From assembly GCF_900637655.1 (NCBI RefSeq), contig NZ_LR134384.1, positions 1,116,001 to 1,180,000 of the forward strand: a stretch of 64,000 nt of DNA. Direction: 5' to 3'. Numbering within the stretch: the stretch's first letter is position 1; the number at the start of each line of letters is the position of its first letter. The translations under genes were made by a program, and so were the position numbers. The notes beneath the pieces are model-generated. The model saw only the letters and a list, made by a program, of their open reading frames with translations, did no database searches and was not told the origin of the DNA. Shown one piece after another: positions 7,818 through 16,526 of the stretch. This DNA is from Segatella oris (GTDB lineage: Bacteria; Bacteroidota; Bacteroidia; Bacteroidales; Bacteroidaceae).

Positions 7818-10094
7818 CTAAGCATAGCTGTGCATGCCTCCAAGCACGTAGTTCACGCCGAAATAAGTCATGACTATCGTCAGAAAAGCAATCGTTGTGT
7901 AGAGGTGGAAGCGTTGAGGAGCGCGGAGAGCAGGTACACTTTGCAGGTGAAGAAGCACCGCATAGACCATGAAAGTGATAAGCGCCCACGTCTCTTTCGG
8001 GTCCCACGACCAGTAGTTTCCCCAGCTGATGTTGGCCCATATCGCACCGATGAAGATGCCAAGTCCAAGCGTTGTGATGGCAGGATAAAGGAAAATGCGG
8101 CTCAATATCATTAAAGCTGCCGACTGTTCCTGTGCTGTTTGCTGACAGCCTCGCATGTGTTGCAGTGCAGAGAGCGTCAAGGCAGTGAGTCCGCAGATGA
8201 AAGTGAGGGCCAGAAGTGCATAACTCATCATGATGATACTCACGTGAACGCTCAGCAACGGACTGTTCAATACGGGCATGATATGGCCGATTGCCGGGTC
8301 CATTTGACCGATATGGCTGACCAAAAGAAAGAAACCGCTCAGCAAGAAGCCAAAAGTGATGACAAGTAAGCGCAGCGATTGCATGGCCAAAGCCGTCACA
8401 AGGGTAATCAACATGACAAACCAAGCCATGGAAAGCATAGACTCATAGCCGTTGCTTAAAGGGATATTGTCGCTGATTATCCAGCGCAATGCCAAGGCAA
8501 ATGACAGTGCAAGGAATGAAACAGCAAGCAACATGATGAGCAATCCATGCAGGATTGACGGACGCAGGCCCAAGAGATGCGTCTTGGAAGTGGTCAACCG
8601 GCGGAGCACAAGGAGCATACTGATGAGGCCAAATGTAAGGTTGAAGATGAAAAGAACCGTTGCAAAAGGCACGCTGTTGTAGCATTTCTCGGCCCGAAAC
8701 TGCATGTCGGTAGGGAGCGAGACGCCTGCATTGCGCTGCTGATAGCTTCGCAGTTGCTCAATGAGTTGAATGGCATTGCCGTCTTCTCGCCCGGAAACGG
8801 CTTGATAGAGTGCCGGAAAATAGCTCTTGATCAATAAGAAATCATTCTTTGGAAGCTGTTTGGGATACACCTCAAATGGTGAAAACCACTGTGTCTGCCC
8901 ACCACGAAACGTATGCGGGAAGATGGCAAGTGGTGTGCCTTTCTGCAGCGACATGATGATTTGAAGCTTGCTGTCCATGTCGGCACAAGCCTTGTGAAGC
9001 GCATCCTGTTGTCCCTGCTGATAGTCGTAGACATATTGCCCGAGGACGTATTCTCCGTCTTGAAAGAATGCTTTCACATTCGTATATTCGGGCAATCCGA
9101 ACGTTTCGCGCATCTCTGCACTGTTGACATGCACAATCGGTTCACTATTCCATGCATCGTCAAAGAATATCCAACTCATCAGCACTTGCGTGGCATCATC
9201 ACCTTTATAGCTTCGTTTGCCATAGATTTTCTTTAGGAAATCAAGGGCGAAAGTCTGCAAGGGACAGATGCGTTCGTTGTAGTTGATATAGAGATCTCCG
9301 AACTTTTCGGCAACGGGTTGGTCGATGACAGGAGCTGAAAAGCGCTCTTTGGTGGCGTGGACTGCCGATGACGATGCGACAAGCAGCAGCAATGTGGCCA
9401 ATGATTTCCTGAGAACGGGACTGCGAAGCAACTTTCTGAATGTTCCTTGAGGGTCGACAAGAAGCCATAAAAGCGAAAAGAACAGCAGGCCATAGCCCGT
9501 GTATGTGACGGGAAGTCCATAGGGATCGCTGTTCACACTGAGGTAACTTCCGTGGTTGTCGGTGTCGTAACTGGCTTGATAGAAACGTGTACCATGGTAG
9601 TAAAATACCTTATTCATCGACACGGTTGCACGTGTAATTGTCTCCCCATCTGTTATGACAAAGTGGGTCGTATAATCCGAAGCAGCCTGTGTCCCGTCGT
9701 GATATTGTATGTCGAAATGGTCGAGACGGACAGAGAACGGCAGCTGATGCGTGCGCGTTTCTGACATGGAGATCATCTCTGTGTAAAGGTTTGTGGGCTG
9801 GTCACCCCGTAGGTGCACCATGCCTTTGAAACCTGTTGTGTGGGTGAGGTAAGCGCCAAGGAGTATCACAATCATTGAGAGATGAAGCAGTAGGAGGTTC
9901 CATTTTCGCAGGCGAGACTTCACGATATAGACCACACCGGCAGCCACCAAGAATGCCCACAACAGGCAGAACCACCATGCACCATATATATATTGTGAGG
10001 CAAAGGGCGTAGAATAGAAGTGTTCAATAATGGTGGCCGCTGCCATCACTACAATCAAAACTACATAGAGAATGAATACTGTTTTCTTAATCAT
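7818..10094 (-). CDS. ccsBA: CcsBA-type cytochrome c biogenesis (heme attachment) protein
   Basis: About 758 residues, a fusion of ResB/CcsB (N-terminal membrane helices plus large periplasmic part) and CcsA/ResC (C-terminal helices). The CcsA part carries the tryptophan-rich heme-handling segment ISWGNYWSWDPKETWALI near the C terminus. This system exports heme and ligates it to CxxCH motifs outside the cytoplasmic membrane. The start at 10094 is chosen because ATGATTAA overlaps the stop of the upstream imelysin gene by 8 bp, indicating translational coupling; the longer frame to 10127 is less likely. Its obvious local client is the di-heme lipoprotein two genes upstream. Confidence 0.9.
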   Translation of the reverse strand: MIKKTVFILYVVLIVVMAAATIIEHFYSTPFASQYIYGAWWFCLLWAFLVAAGVVYIVKSRLRKWNLLLLHLSMIVILLGAYLTHTTGFKGMVHLRGDQPTNLYTEMISMSETRTHQLPFSVRLDHFDIQYHDGTQAASDYTTHFVITDGETITRATVSMNKVFYYHGTRFYQASYDTDNHGSYLSVNSDPYGLPVTYTGYGLLFFSLLWLLVDPQGTFRKLLRSPVLRKSLATLLLLVASSSAVHATKERFSAPVIDQPVAEKFGDLYINYNERICPLQTFALDFLKKIYGKRSYKGDDATQVLMSWIFFDDAWNSEPIVHVNSAEMRETFGLPEYTNVKAFFQDGEYVLGQYVYDYQQGQQDALHKACADMDSKLQIIMSLQKGTPLAIFPHTFRGGQTQWFSPFEVYPKQLPKNDFLLIKSYFPALYQAVSGREDGNAIQLIEQLRSYQQRNAGVSLPTDMQFRAEKCYNSVPFATVLFIFNLTFGLISMLLVLRRLTTSKTHLLGLRPSILHGLLIMLLAVSFLALSFALALRWIISDNIPLSNGYESMLSMAWFVMLITLVTALAMQSLRLLVITFGFLLSGFFLLVSHIGQMDPAIGHIMPVLNSPLLSVHVSIIMMSYALLALTFICGLTALTLSALQHMRGCQQTAQEQSAALMILSRIFLYPAITTLGLGIFIGAIWANISWGNYWSWDPKETWALITFMVYAVLLHLQSVPALRAPQRFHLYTTIAFLTIVMTYFGVNYVLGGMHSYA

Positions 10095-11193
10095 TGTGTT
10101 TTTGTATAAAGTCGTTTGCTTGCTCAAGTTGTTTTCCTAAGTTTTCCAAAGCTTCTATGGCCTGCTTCACGGCGGCATCATTATAGTGCTTTACAAAGGG
10201 TTCGGGCACGCTGTTAATGGCCTGAAGCGCTTTGTTGAAAGCTTCTCCGACAGCTTTTGCAATGGCAGGATTGCGCGTTTTGAACCATGCATCAAAGGCA
10301 TCGTTGCGGCTTCCATACCATAGATTGCTGATGCTCTGCAGGTTATCGCGCAGGTCTTCCAATGAAGTGTGGCTGTAAGGCGACTCAATATAGTCGGCAT
10401 CTTGATGTTCGAAAGGCTCGCCAAACTTCGTGCGTGCCATTTCATCGGCAAGCCCCATCATGCCTTTGTCGCCTGTAAGGATGACTTGAGCTGCCCGCTG
10501 TGGCGTGTAGGCCGTAAGCATATAACTGCGGTAGTCGGTGCCTTCCGGCGATTGATAAGGCAGACTTGCCGCATCAAGTTCAGTCTTATAGCGAGGCTCT
10601 GCATCGGCATTCCAACCGCAATGAAGCTGGAAACAACGCAGTCGGAGATTGCTTGCCAAGGTCTTGGCATATTTGAGTTCACGCGGTTTGATGTCGTCAG
10701 TGGGGCGCGGTTTCCCGTCTCTGAAGATTACATATTCAATGCCATGCCAGCCCACAATGCCTGAAGGCCAGCCTTCTGTACGGTCGAGTGGGTCGTTGCT
10801 TTCCATGAGCTGTTGATAGCGGAGACGGTCTAAAGGCCACGAATTGATGTCAGAATCTACGGAGAAATGGGCGTTGGCACCGAAGAAGAAGGCTTCACTC
10901 TTTTCATAGGTACCGCGGGCTTTGAGAAACAGTCGGCACACTTGGTTTAACTGCTCTTGCGTCATTGCAGGCGTTTCGAGTGCAGACAGCGCTTTATAAA
11001 AGGCGTCGGTGCTTGTTGCCAACACTTTATATCGCTCGCGGATGATACCGTCTATATCGTTCTCTACGACTTGCTGAAGCGTGAGTCTCTGTGTCTTGTC
11101 ACCGTCATCTCCATTTTTATCGCTGCACGAAAACAAGGTTGTGCAGAGCAAGAAAAATGTAAATGCAATGTATTTGAAATGATGTTGAGTCAT
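10087..11193 (-). CDS. Imelysin (M75/EfeM-like) lipoprotein, second copy
   Basis: 368 residues. A lipoprotein signal (LLCTTLFSCSDK) is followed by a helical imelysin domain with the GxHxxE metal motif at 148-153 (GWHGIEYVIFRDG) and the family segments SDINSWPLD and YIESPYSHTSLEDL. Imelysin-domain proteins such as EfeO/EfeM bind iron in the periplasm, and several are iron-regulated. The gene follows the di-heme lipoprotein by about 540 bp and overlaps ccsBA. The old description of the family as peptidases is not supported by a visible catalytic set. Confidence 0.87.
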   Translation of the reverse strand: MTQHHFKYIAFTFFLLCTTLFSCSDKNGDDGDKTQRLTLQQVVENDIDGIIRERYKVLATSTDAFYKALSALETPAMTQEQLNQVCRLFLKARGTYEKSEAFFFGANAHFSVDSDINSWPLDRLRYQQLMESNDPLDRTEGWPSGIVGWHGIEYVIFRDGKPRPTDDIKPRELKYAKTLASNLRLRCFQLHCGWNADAEPRYKTELDAASLPYQSPEGTDYRSYMLTAYTPQRAAQVILTGDKGMMGLADEMARTKFGEPFEHQDADYIESPYSHTSLEDLRDNLQSISNLWYGSRNDAFDAWFKTRNPAIAKAVGEAFNKALQAINSVPEPFVKHYNDAAVKQAIEALENLGKQLEQANDFIQKHND

Positions 11194-11232
11194 GAAGAAA
11201 AACAGTAAAATAACTAATACCTATGAAGTGAG

Positions 11233-11323
11233 GTTCTCATATGCGTCATATCAGCCGCTGACTTGACGCAGATGACACGGTCATTTGACGCATATTGCAC
11301 GCTAACTTGACGCATATGAGAAC
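11233..11323. repeat. 22-bp phased intergenic array with terminal inverted repeat (copy 3)
   Basis: Units start at 11242 (TGCGTCA), 11264, 11286 and 11308 (all TGACGCA), exactly 22 bp apart. The ends form a perfect 16-bp inverted repeat, GTTCTCATATGCGTCA at 11233-11248 against 11308-11323. It lies just upstream of the second imelysin gene. Confidence 0.85.
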
Positions 11324-11330
11324 TCTGTTT

Positions 11331-11364
11331 GTAATGATTTGATTGTCAACGGATTATGTGTTAC
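11331..11364 (-). repeat. Palindromic side box of the composite element
   Basis: GTAATGATTTGATTGTCAAC and the following bases match the boxes at 44849-44875 and 53910-53942 in the same orientation, immediately after the 22-bp array. Confidence 0.55.
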
Positions 11365-11536
11365 AAAACAGGGTGTATGGACTGAAATTCCAACCTCCTG
11401 CATCTGCAATCGCATTTTCACCGTATCTTTCAAGCTGTTGGAGGCGTTTTGCGTTGGCTCGGAAAGCCAACAAACCCTTGGTTAAACGTCTGCAAGCTTG
11501 CTTCCTTCCCCTTTTGTTAATGCATAATGCACAATG

Positions 11537-11644
11537 CATCATGCATCATTGACTGTCGTTGAACTAACATTTCGCAACACATCATGCATCATTGGCTATC
11601 GCAGAACTAACATTTCGCAACACATCATGCATCATAGGCTATCG
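11537..11644. repeat. 43-bp tandem repeat, about 2.5 copies
   Basis: Copies at 11537-11579 and 11580-11622 and a partial third at 11623-11644, each opening CATCATGCATCAT and containing GAACTAACATTTCGCAACA. The first two copies differ at only four positions. Confidence 0.85.
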
Positions 11645-11660
11645 TATTGCGCCATCATAA

Positions 11661-11712
11661 GCCCTTCCCCGCTCGCCCTCCCCTCCCTTCGGGAGGGGTT
11701 GGGGGTGGGTTT
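11661..11712. repeat. C/G-rich hairpin repeat before the di-heme gene stop
   Basis: CCCTCCCTTCGGGAGGG core (11681-11697) flanked by CCCTCCC and GGTTGGGGGTGGG, immediately downstream of the di-heme gene (minus strand). It could end or attenuate the transcript. Confidence 0.65.
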
Positions 11713-11736
11713 TAGAGAGCTTGTGTGTGTTTTTTT

Positions 11737-13494
11737 CTATATCGCATTGATGAATGCTACGACAGCATCTCTATCGGCTTTCTTCAATTTATAGAACTTT
11801 TCAGCGGCAAAATAGGCATCGCTCTCCTTGCTGTAAGCGTGCCACATGATGGCTTCAACCACGTTGTGAGCACGGCAGTCGTGCAGTCTTGAGCCTTCAC
11901 CTGTCTCTTGAATAGACAGTCCGCGACCCCAGAGCGGTGTCGTTCTGCACCATCCCGTGCGGATATTATTCATCATAAACAGCCTGTGTTGCACGAGGTC
12001 AGTGTATGGCCAGATAGTCGTTCCGCTGTAATCAGGCAGACCATGACCTATAGAAGCATAGTTGCGGCTGATGGGATCAACCCAACTGTTGTCCTTTTTG
12101 ATAGTCCATGAAGGACGATGGCAGGCAGTACAGCCCATCTGATAAAAGAGTTGCTTGCCTCGCTGCACTTCTTTCGAGTCGAGATTACGGGCCTGTGGCA
12201 CGCCAAGTCCCTTATGCCATACGGCGAAAGCATAGTAGTCTTCATCCCGCATCTCTTCCTGTCCGTTCCAAGGTGCCATGTCTACGAAGTATTTCTTATA
12301 GGCTTTGTGCGTTTCGGGCTTGTTACTGTTGAGGCTTAACAAGTCATTCACAAGCTTCTTTATACCTGCTTTGGTGCCATCTCCGTAGTAGGGATGAAGC
12401 AGAGATGACGGCTTTTGTCCCTGTTCTTGAATTTCCTTGATGACGCTTTCGTCTTCACTCATGGCCTTTGCCCATGCAGCTGTGGTGTAAAGATAGTGGC
12501 GGTCGCTGCGCGTAACGTTGGTAATGTTCCAGATAGCATTGGCACCTGGGCCGTCAAGAAGCGATGCACGAGTCATTGCATAGGTGAATTTCTTCACGCG
12601 TTTTGTGCCGTCTGCCAGCTTATACCATGCCGAAGCTGCCCAATCTTGGGCTGCAGTGTCCCACATACCAGGGTTGAGTTTCACGTGAGGATTGGCTGCT
12701 TCGCGGGCATACTGCACCTTCATGGAGTCTTGATCAATGGCATCAAGCAGGCCTGTGCCATACATACCAATCGTTGATTCGAGCCGGACTTCATAGTTGG
12801 TAGGCTTCGGATTGGTGTTGAAAGCACTCTGTTCGATGGTTACTTCGGGATAAGTCAGCTCGTATTTCTCACCATCAGGGAACTGCGTTGCAGACAGACC
12901 AGAGGGCATGGTGCCTGAAAGTTTCTTCCATTCCATGTGAATGCCGCGTTCGTCAACAGGTGCCTTGAAAGGATACATTGCCTTGGTTTGCGGCATACCT
13001 GTTACCTGACGGATGTATGAGTTGGCTGCATATTTCACGCCGTCAGGGTCGGTTCCTGCCGTAGGATGATAGATGACGAGCAGGTATCCATTGCCCATTT
13101 GGTCGGCTTCATACTTGTTTTGGCGCTTGCCATGACCGTAAGAAGGGTGGCAGTATTCGCAACCTGAACGCACATATGCAGGACCAAGACCCGTGTAAGG
13201 ACGGTTAAAGAGGGTGTATGCGTGGTCGAAGAAAGTCTCTCCGCGCTTGAAAGTCTGGTATAATCCAGCTTCTTCTATCTCGGGAGATGGGTTACTGTAG
13301 CAGCCTTCTTCATTCGAAGTGGTTCCTTTCTCGCCTCCGGGATACCATTCGGCAGCACTGAAATTGCCTACATTCTTACCGATGTTCTCATTGGGGTTGT
13401 AGGGTTTGATGTTGTCATCGTCGCTACAAGCCGTCACTGCTAACATCATTGTGCCGAGCAGTAAGAGCTTTCCGAAATTCATTTTCTGTATCAT
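11737..13494 (-). CDS. Di-heme c-type oxidoreductase-like lipoprotein (DUF1111 family)
   Basis: 585 residues. A lipoprotein signal (MMLAVTACSDDD) precedes two c-type heme sites, CEYCH at 112-116 and CTACH at 455-459. The C-terminal region matches the DUF1111 'thiol oxidoreductase' family: PLWGRGLS and RLHDCRAHNVVEAIMWH, where the family norm is close to LHDGRA...EAIxWH. It has extra cysteines at about 516 (TGWCRT) and 540 (LHDCRA). With imelysin partners on both sides it may take the role DyP peroxidase EfeB has in EfeUOB-type iron uptake (inference). Hemes would be attached by the nearby CcsBA. Confidence 0.87.
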   Translation of the reverse strand: MIQKMNFGKLLLLGTMMLAVTACSDDDNIKPYNPNENIGKNVGNFSAAEWYPGGEKGTTSNEEGCYSNPSPEIEEAGLYQTFKRGETFFDHAYTLFNRPYTGLGPAYVRSGCEYCHPSYGHGKRQNKYEADQMGNGYLLVIYHPTAGTDPDGVKYAANSYIRQVTGMPQTKAMYPFKAPVDERGIHMEWKKLSGTMPSGLSATQFPDGEKYELTYPEVTIEQSAFNTNPKPTNYEVRLESTIGMYGTGLLDAIDQDSMKVQYAREAANPHVKLNPGMWDTAAQDWAASAWYKLADGTKRVKKFTYAMTRASLLDGPGANAIWNITNVTRSDRHYLYTTAAWAKAMSEDESVIKEIQEQGQKPSSLLHPYYGDGTKAGIKKLVNDLLSLNSNKPETHKAYKKYFVDMAPWNGQEEMRDEDYYAFAVWHKGLGVPQARNLDSKEVQRGKQLFYQMGCTACHRPSWTIKKDNSWVDPISRNYASIGHGLPDYSGTTIWPYTDLVQHRLFMMNNIRTGWCRTTPLWGRGLSIQETGEGSRLHDCRAHNVVEAIMWHAYSKESDAYFAAEKFYKLKKADRDAVVAFINAI

Positions 13495-13604
13495 AATATT
13501 TTTTGTTTTGTAGAGTATCGTTTTTCAAAATGCGTAGATACGGACATGAAGAAGCGTCTCCTTCATGCCCGTATGTATTGCATTGGCAATGCCGGATAGG
13601 TTGT

Positions 13605-14807
13605 TTACTTGTTGTTCTTGCCTACAAAATCAGAGGCTGCAGCAAGTGCATCGTTCAGCTCCTGGCATGCTTTGATTGCATTCTTGCACTGAGGATCCTT
13701 GATATTCTTAACGAATGGGTACTTGATTGCAGCGATTTGCTTCAGTGCATCGCTGATAGCTGTCTCCACACGCTGGCCTACTTTGGCGTCATACTTCTTG
13801 AAGTAGTTGTGGAAACTGTATTCACCGCGCTTGCCTTCTACACCGCCGAACCATACATTTTCAATGCTGTGGATGTTGTTCTGGAAGTCAGTGAGGGAGT
13901 TATAGCTGTAAGGTGACTCGATATAACTTTCGTCTTTACCGGAGAATGGATTGTTGATCTTGGTGTTACCAACCTCATCTGCAATACCACCTGCACTGTT
14001 GTCGCCTGTCAATACAGAGCTGACAGCAAGCTTAACTGTGTTGTATGTGCTCTTGGTTGGGTCGCCGGCATTCTTCATTTCGTAGCCGTAAGAGAAGCCT
14101 TTATCGGTCTTGTAGACGGTTTCCAATTCGTCGAGAACTTTCACATGCTCCTTGTTTGCATTCTCATCCCATGAACATTCCAAGCGATAAACGCTGTTGC
14201 GGAGGTCTTCAGCAACGGCCTTTGCGTAGTCAAGTTCTTGTGTCCCGCTGAAGATAGTGAAGTCAATACCGGCCTGATTGTAGCTGTCATGTGAGTTCAA
14301 TTCAGCTGCTTTGCGTGGTTTACCGTCGCGGAAGAGGATGAATTCAATACCATGGAAGCCGAGAATACTTTGGTCGGTAATCTTGTATTTGTGGTCAGCT
14401 TTGAGGTAATTGTAAAGCTCATTAAGACCGAGAGGCCATGAGTCGATGTGTGGGTCGATAAGAAAGTGAGAGGCTGCACCAAGCAGGAATGCCTCACTGC
14501 TCTCGTAGTTGGCACGCGCTTCGAGGAAAGTCTTGCATACATTATCTACTTGTTGCTGTGTGATTGAACCTGGTGTCAGGGCCTCAAGTTCATTGTTTAG
14601 TTTCTCACATCCGTCGGCCAAAGCCTTGTAAGTGGGGTTAATGGTGTTGTCAACATTGGCTGCAAGCACCTTCTGAAGATACTTGTCGCCCTCGCTTAAC
14701 TGGCCGGTTTGTGGGGTGTCATCATCATTACTGCTGCATGAAGTCATGGCAGTTGTCAGTGAACAAACCATGGCAAAGAGCATGGCATACTTGAAAATCT
14801 TTTTCAT
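13605..14807 (-). CDS. Imelysin (M75/EfeM-like) lipoprotein, first copy
   Basis: 400 residues with a lipoprotein signal ending TAMTSCSS (Cys24). The imelysin domain has GFHGIEFILFRDG (GxHxxE at 150-155), DPHIDSWPL and ESPYSYNSLTDF. The layout is the same as the copy at 10087 but the sequence is clearly diverged, so the two probably split long ago. It lies between the porin (85 bp upstream) and the di-heme gene (110 bp downstream) in one apparent operon. The likely role is periplasmic or surface capture of iron. Confidence 0.88.
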   Translation of the reverse strand: MKKIFKYAMLFAMVCSLTTAMTSCSSNDDDTPQTGQLSEGDKYLQKVLAANVDNTINPTYKALADGCEKLNNELEALTPGSITQQQVDNVCKTFLEARANYESSEAFLLGAASHFLIDPHIDSWPLGLNELYNYLKADHKYKITDQSILGFHGIEFILFRDGKPRKAAELNSHDSYNQAGIDFTIFSGTQELDYAKAVAEDLRNSVYRLECSWDENANKEHVKVLDELETVYKTDKGFSYGYEMKNAGDPTKSTYNTVKLAVSSVLTGDNSAGGIADEVGNTKINNPFSGKDESYIESPYSYNSLTDFQNNIHSIENVWFGGVEGKRGEYSFHNYFKKYDAKVGQRVETAISDALKQIAAIKYPFVKNIKDPQCKNAIKACQELNDALAAASDFVGKNNK

Positions 14808-14892
14808 TTGTTTGTATATTAAGTTAAGATTCCTTGTTACTCTTATTTAAAAAGGTATAGACTTACCTTGTTATTCGTTTCTTTTTTCACCC

Positions 14893-16197
14893 TTAAAGGA
14901 AGAAACCTTCATAGGCAACTCCAAGAGAAACCGATGGCTCATTATTGTAAGCACTCTTCAAGAAGCGGTGAGAATACTCGCCTTTCACAACAATCTGCTT
15001 GATTGGATAGTAGTTGAAACCGAATGCGATGCGGTTTTTTTCAGTATAAGGAAACTTCATTTGTGTGCCACTTGCCTTGTAAGAGTTGTAGTATTCATAG
15101 CGGCCGAAGAGATAAAGTTTCTGATTATCCTGATGCAGACGGGCAATTTGGGAGAACAAATCCCAACCGGCTTCAATGCCTGTAGCTATAGCTGTCTTGC
15201 TGACAGGGTCGTGATTGAAAGGTGAAGTCTTTGTCTGTCGTCCTGGAAGTAACTGTACTTTCTCTGCATCGCCTAAGTGCCCATAGTCAAAGCTGCCTCG
15301 AACAATCCAGTTGAAACGGTTGAATGTGAAGTCAACAGAGCCGATGGTAACGGCTCCCTTGAGTTTAGCTGCTGTTCCATTCGCATCGCGACCGAGTGAA
15401 TTGTCGATGCTGTGACCATAGTATCCGCTTATACCGAGGCGTAGACCAGGGATAGAATAGTTGTCGATACGCAAGGCTACGGCATACTTGTTGGCCGGTT
15501 CGAACTCGAAAGCAGAGCTTGCTCCTTTCTTAATCCAATTGTCGCGGTTGAAGCTCAAGGCATTCAATCCGGCCAAAAACTGCAGTTGATACTTCCAGTC
15601 CTGCCCTATATGACCCCACAGACTGATACCCGTCTGGTGCCAGGTACAGGGAAGTATGGTTGCTTCTCCCTCCGGACGATAGACCGTAAAGAAGTTCAAT
15701 GGCTCGTGATAAGCGTTCGTTAAGCCGATAGGTACAACGATATGGCCTGCACGGAGATTGAACATGCGGGAGAAACTCTTTTGAATCCAGAACTGTTCTA
15801 ACTCAACTTCTCCGCCTTTCTCTACCTCGTGTTCCCATTCTCCACTTTCTTCGTACTCCTTTTCATAGGAACTTCCGCTGCCACCATGCTCGAATTCAAT
15901 CTCTGTTCCCATAGTCCAACCTTTGCCAAAGTCGTAACCTAAGTAGATAACTGCATGGGGGATATCAAACTTTCCATGGCTCGGATCGTTCTTATATTTG
16001 CCGGCTTGGCTGTATTTATAAGGATTGTCACTGAAGAATTCGCGTGTGTAACCGATTTCACCATAGCCACCTACGCTGAGTTTGTTACCCTTTACATGAT
16101 TCATTACGGAGTCGATAGCGTTAACCTGTGCTTGGGATTGCAATGCCAATCCTGCGAAGAGGAGACTCGTTATCATTCTGAACTTACAACTTTTCAT
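14893..16197 (-). CDS. Outer membrane porin-like beta-barrel protein
   Basis: 434 residues. A signal peptide ending QSQAQ is followed by alternating beta-strands, a highly acidic loop (EKEYEESGEWEHEVEKGGEVELEQ, about residues 112-137) and an aromatic C terminus (GVAYEGFFL) typical of outer membrane barrels. The arrangement resembles phosphate-selective porin O/P-like proteins. As first gene of the island it is the probable outer membrane entry for the substrate handled by the imelysins; the acidic loop would suit cation attraction (inference). Confidence 0.8.
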   Translation of the reverse strand: MKSCKFRMITSLLFAGLALQSQAQVNAIDSVMNHVKGNKLSVGGYGEIGYTREFFSDNPYKYSQAGKYKNDPSHGKFDIPHAVIYLGYDFGKGWTMGTEIEFEHGGSGSSYEKEYEESGEWEHEVEKGGEVELEQFWIQKSFSRMFNLRAGHIVVPIGLTNAYHEPLNFFTVYRPEGEATILPCTWHQTGISLWGHIGQDWKYQLQFLAGLNALSFNRDNWIKKGASSAFEFEPANKYAVALRIDNYSIPGLRLGISGYYGHSIDNSLGRDANGTAAKLKGAVTIGSVDFTFNRFNWIVRGSFDYGHLGDAEKVQLLPGRQTKTSPFNHDPVSKTAIATGIEAGWDLFSQIARLHQDNQKLYLFGRYEYYNSYKASGTQMKFPYTEKNRIAFGFNYYPIKQIVVKGEYSHRFLKSAYNNEPSVSLGVAYEGFFL

Positions 16198-16353
16198 TAT
16201 TATTCTTTTAATGTTTCTGTTCTATGATAAAGAGAAAAGTGCAGACTATCTGATTGTGAACCCAGTGTCATGAAATAGCTGAATGCCAAGGATTGCAAGG
16301 CACTTTTCGATGAACAATCCAGGAAGTCAATCACCACTGCACTTATTCGACTG

Positions 16354-16361
16354 CAAAGTTA
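16354..16361 (-). promoter_or_regulatory. -7 box for the porin/imelysin operon
   Basis: Minus strand TAACTTTG, 20 bp downstream of a TTG at the end of the upstream 13-bp motif. The leader is about 155 nt. Confidence 0.6.
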
Positions 16362-16381
16362 TCAAGAAATCCAATTGTTTT

Positions 16382-16438
16382 CAATACCTAAAAATAGTGA
16401 AAATATCATTTCATACATTTCATTCTTTTTAGGTATTG
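16382..16438. promoter_or_regulatory. Inverted 13-bp operator candidate shared by divergent promoters
   Basis: CAATACCTAAAAA at 16382-16394 and its exact complement TTTTTAGGTATTG at 16426-16438, separated by 31 bp. On each strand the motif ends in TTG, placed 20 bp before the -7 box, so it covers the -33 region of both promoters. Confidence 0.65.
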
Positions 16439-16458
16439 CACCTTAATTGCAAAGCCAT

Positions 16459-16466
16459 TAATTTTG
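16459..16466 (+). promoter_or_regulatory. -7 box for flavodoxin
   Basis: TAATTTTG followed by CAAC, 60 bp before the flavodoxin ATG, with TTG at 16436-16438 as the -33 element. Confidence 0.65.
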
Positions 16467-16526
16467 CAACCGTAATCAATCAAATAGAAAATGCTCACAA
16501 GCATAAACTAAGAAAGGAATTAAAAA

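Larger units (their letters stand above)
11194..11736. other. 543-bp repeat-filled gap inside the metal/heme island
   Basis: Between the di-heme gene (minus, upstream) and the second imelysin gene. It holds the 22-bp array 11233-11323, the palindromic box 11331-11364, the 43-bp tandem repeat 11537-11644 and a C/G-rich hairpin 11661-11712. I see no gene. Confidence 0.65.
16198..16526. promoter_or_regulatory. Shared divergent control region, porin island / flavodoxin
   Basis: No gene here. It contains two mirror-image promoters: the minus -7 box at 16354-16361 (TAACTTTG on that strand) and the plus -7 box at 16459-16466 (TAATTTTG). The 13-bp motif TTTTTAGGTATTG lies upstream of each. Confidence 0.7.

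Noticed and set aside
7792..8424. Long opposite-frame ORFs within ccsBA, the helicase, SusC and pflB
   Set aside because: They lie wholly within strongly recognised genes and show no domain, signal or promoter of their own.
10087..11193. Imelysin as a peptidase
   Set aside because: The M75 name comes from an old insulin-cleavage report; the visible conserved motif GxHxxE fits metal binding, and related EfeO/EfeM proteins bind iron.
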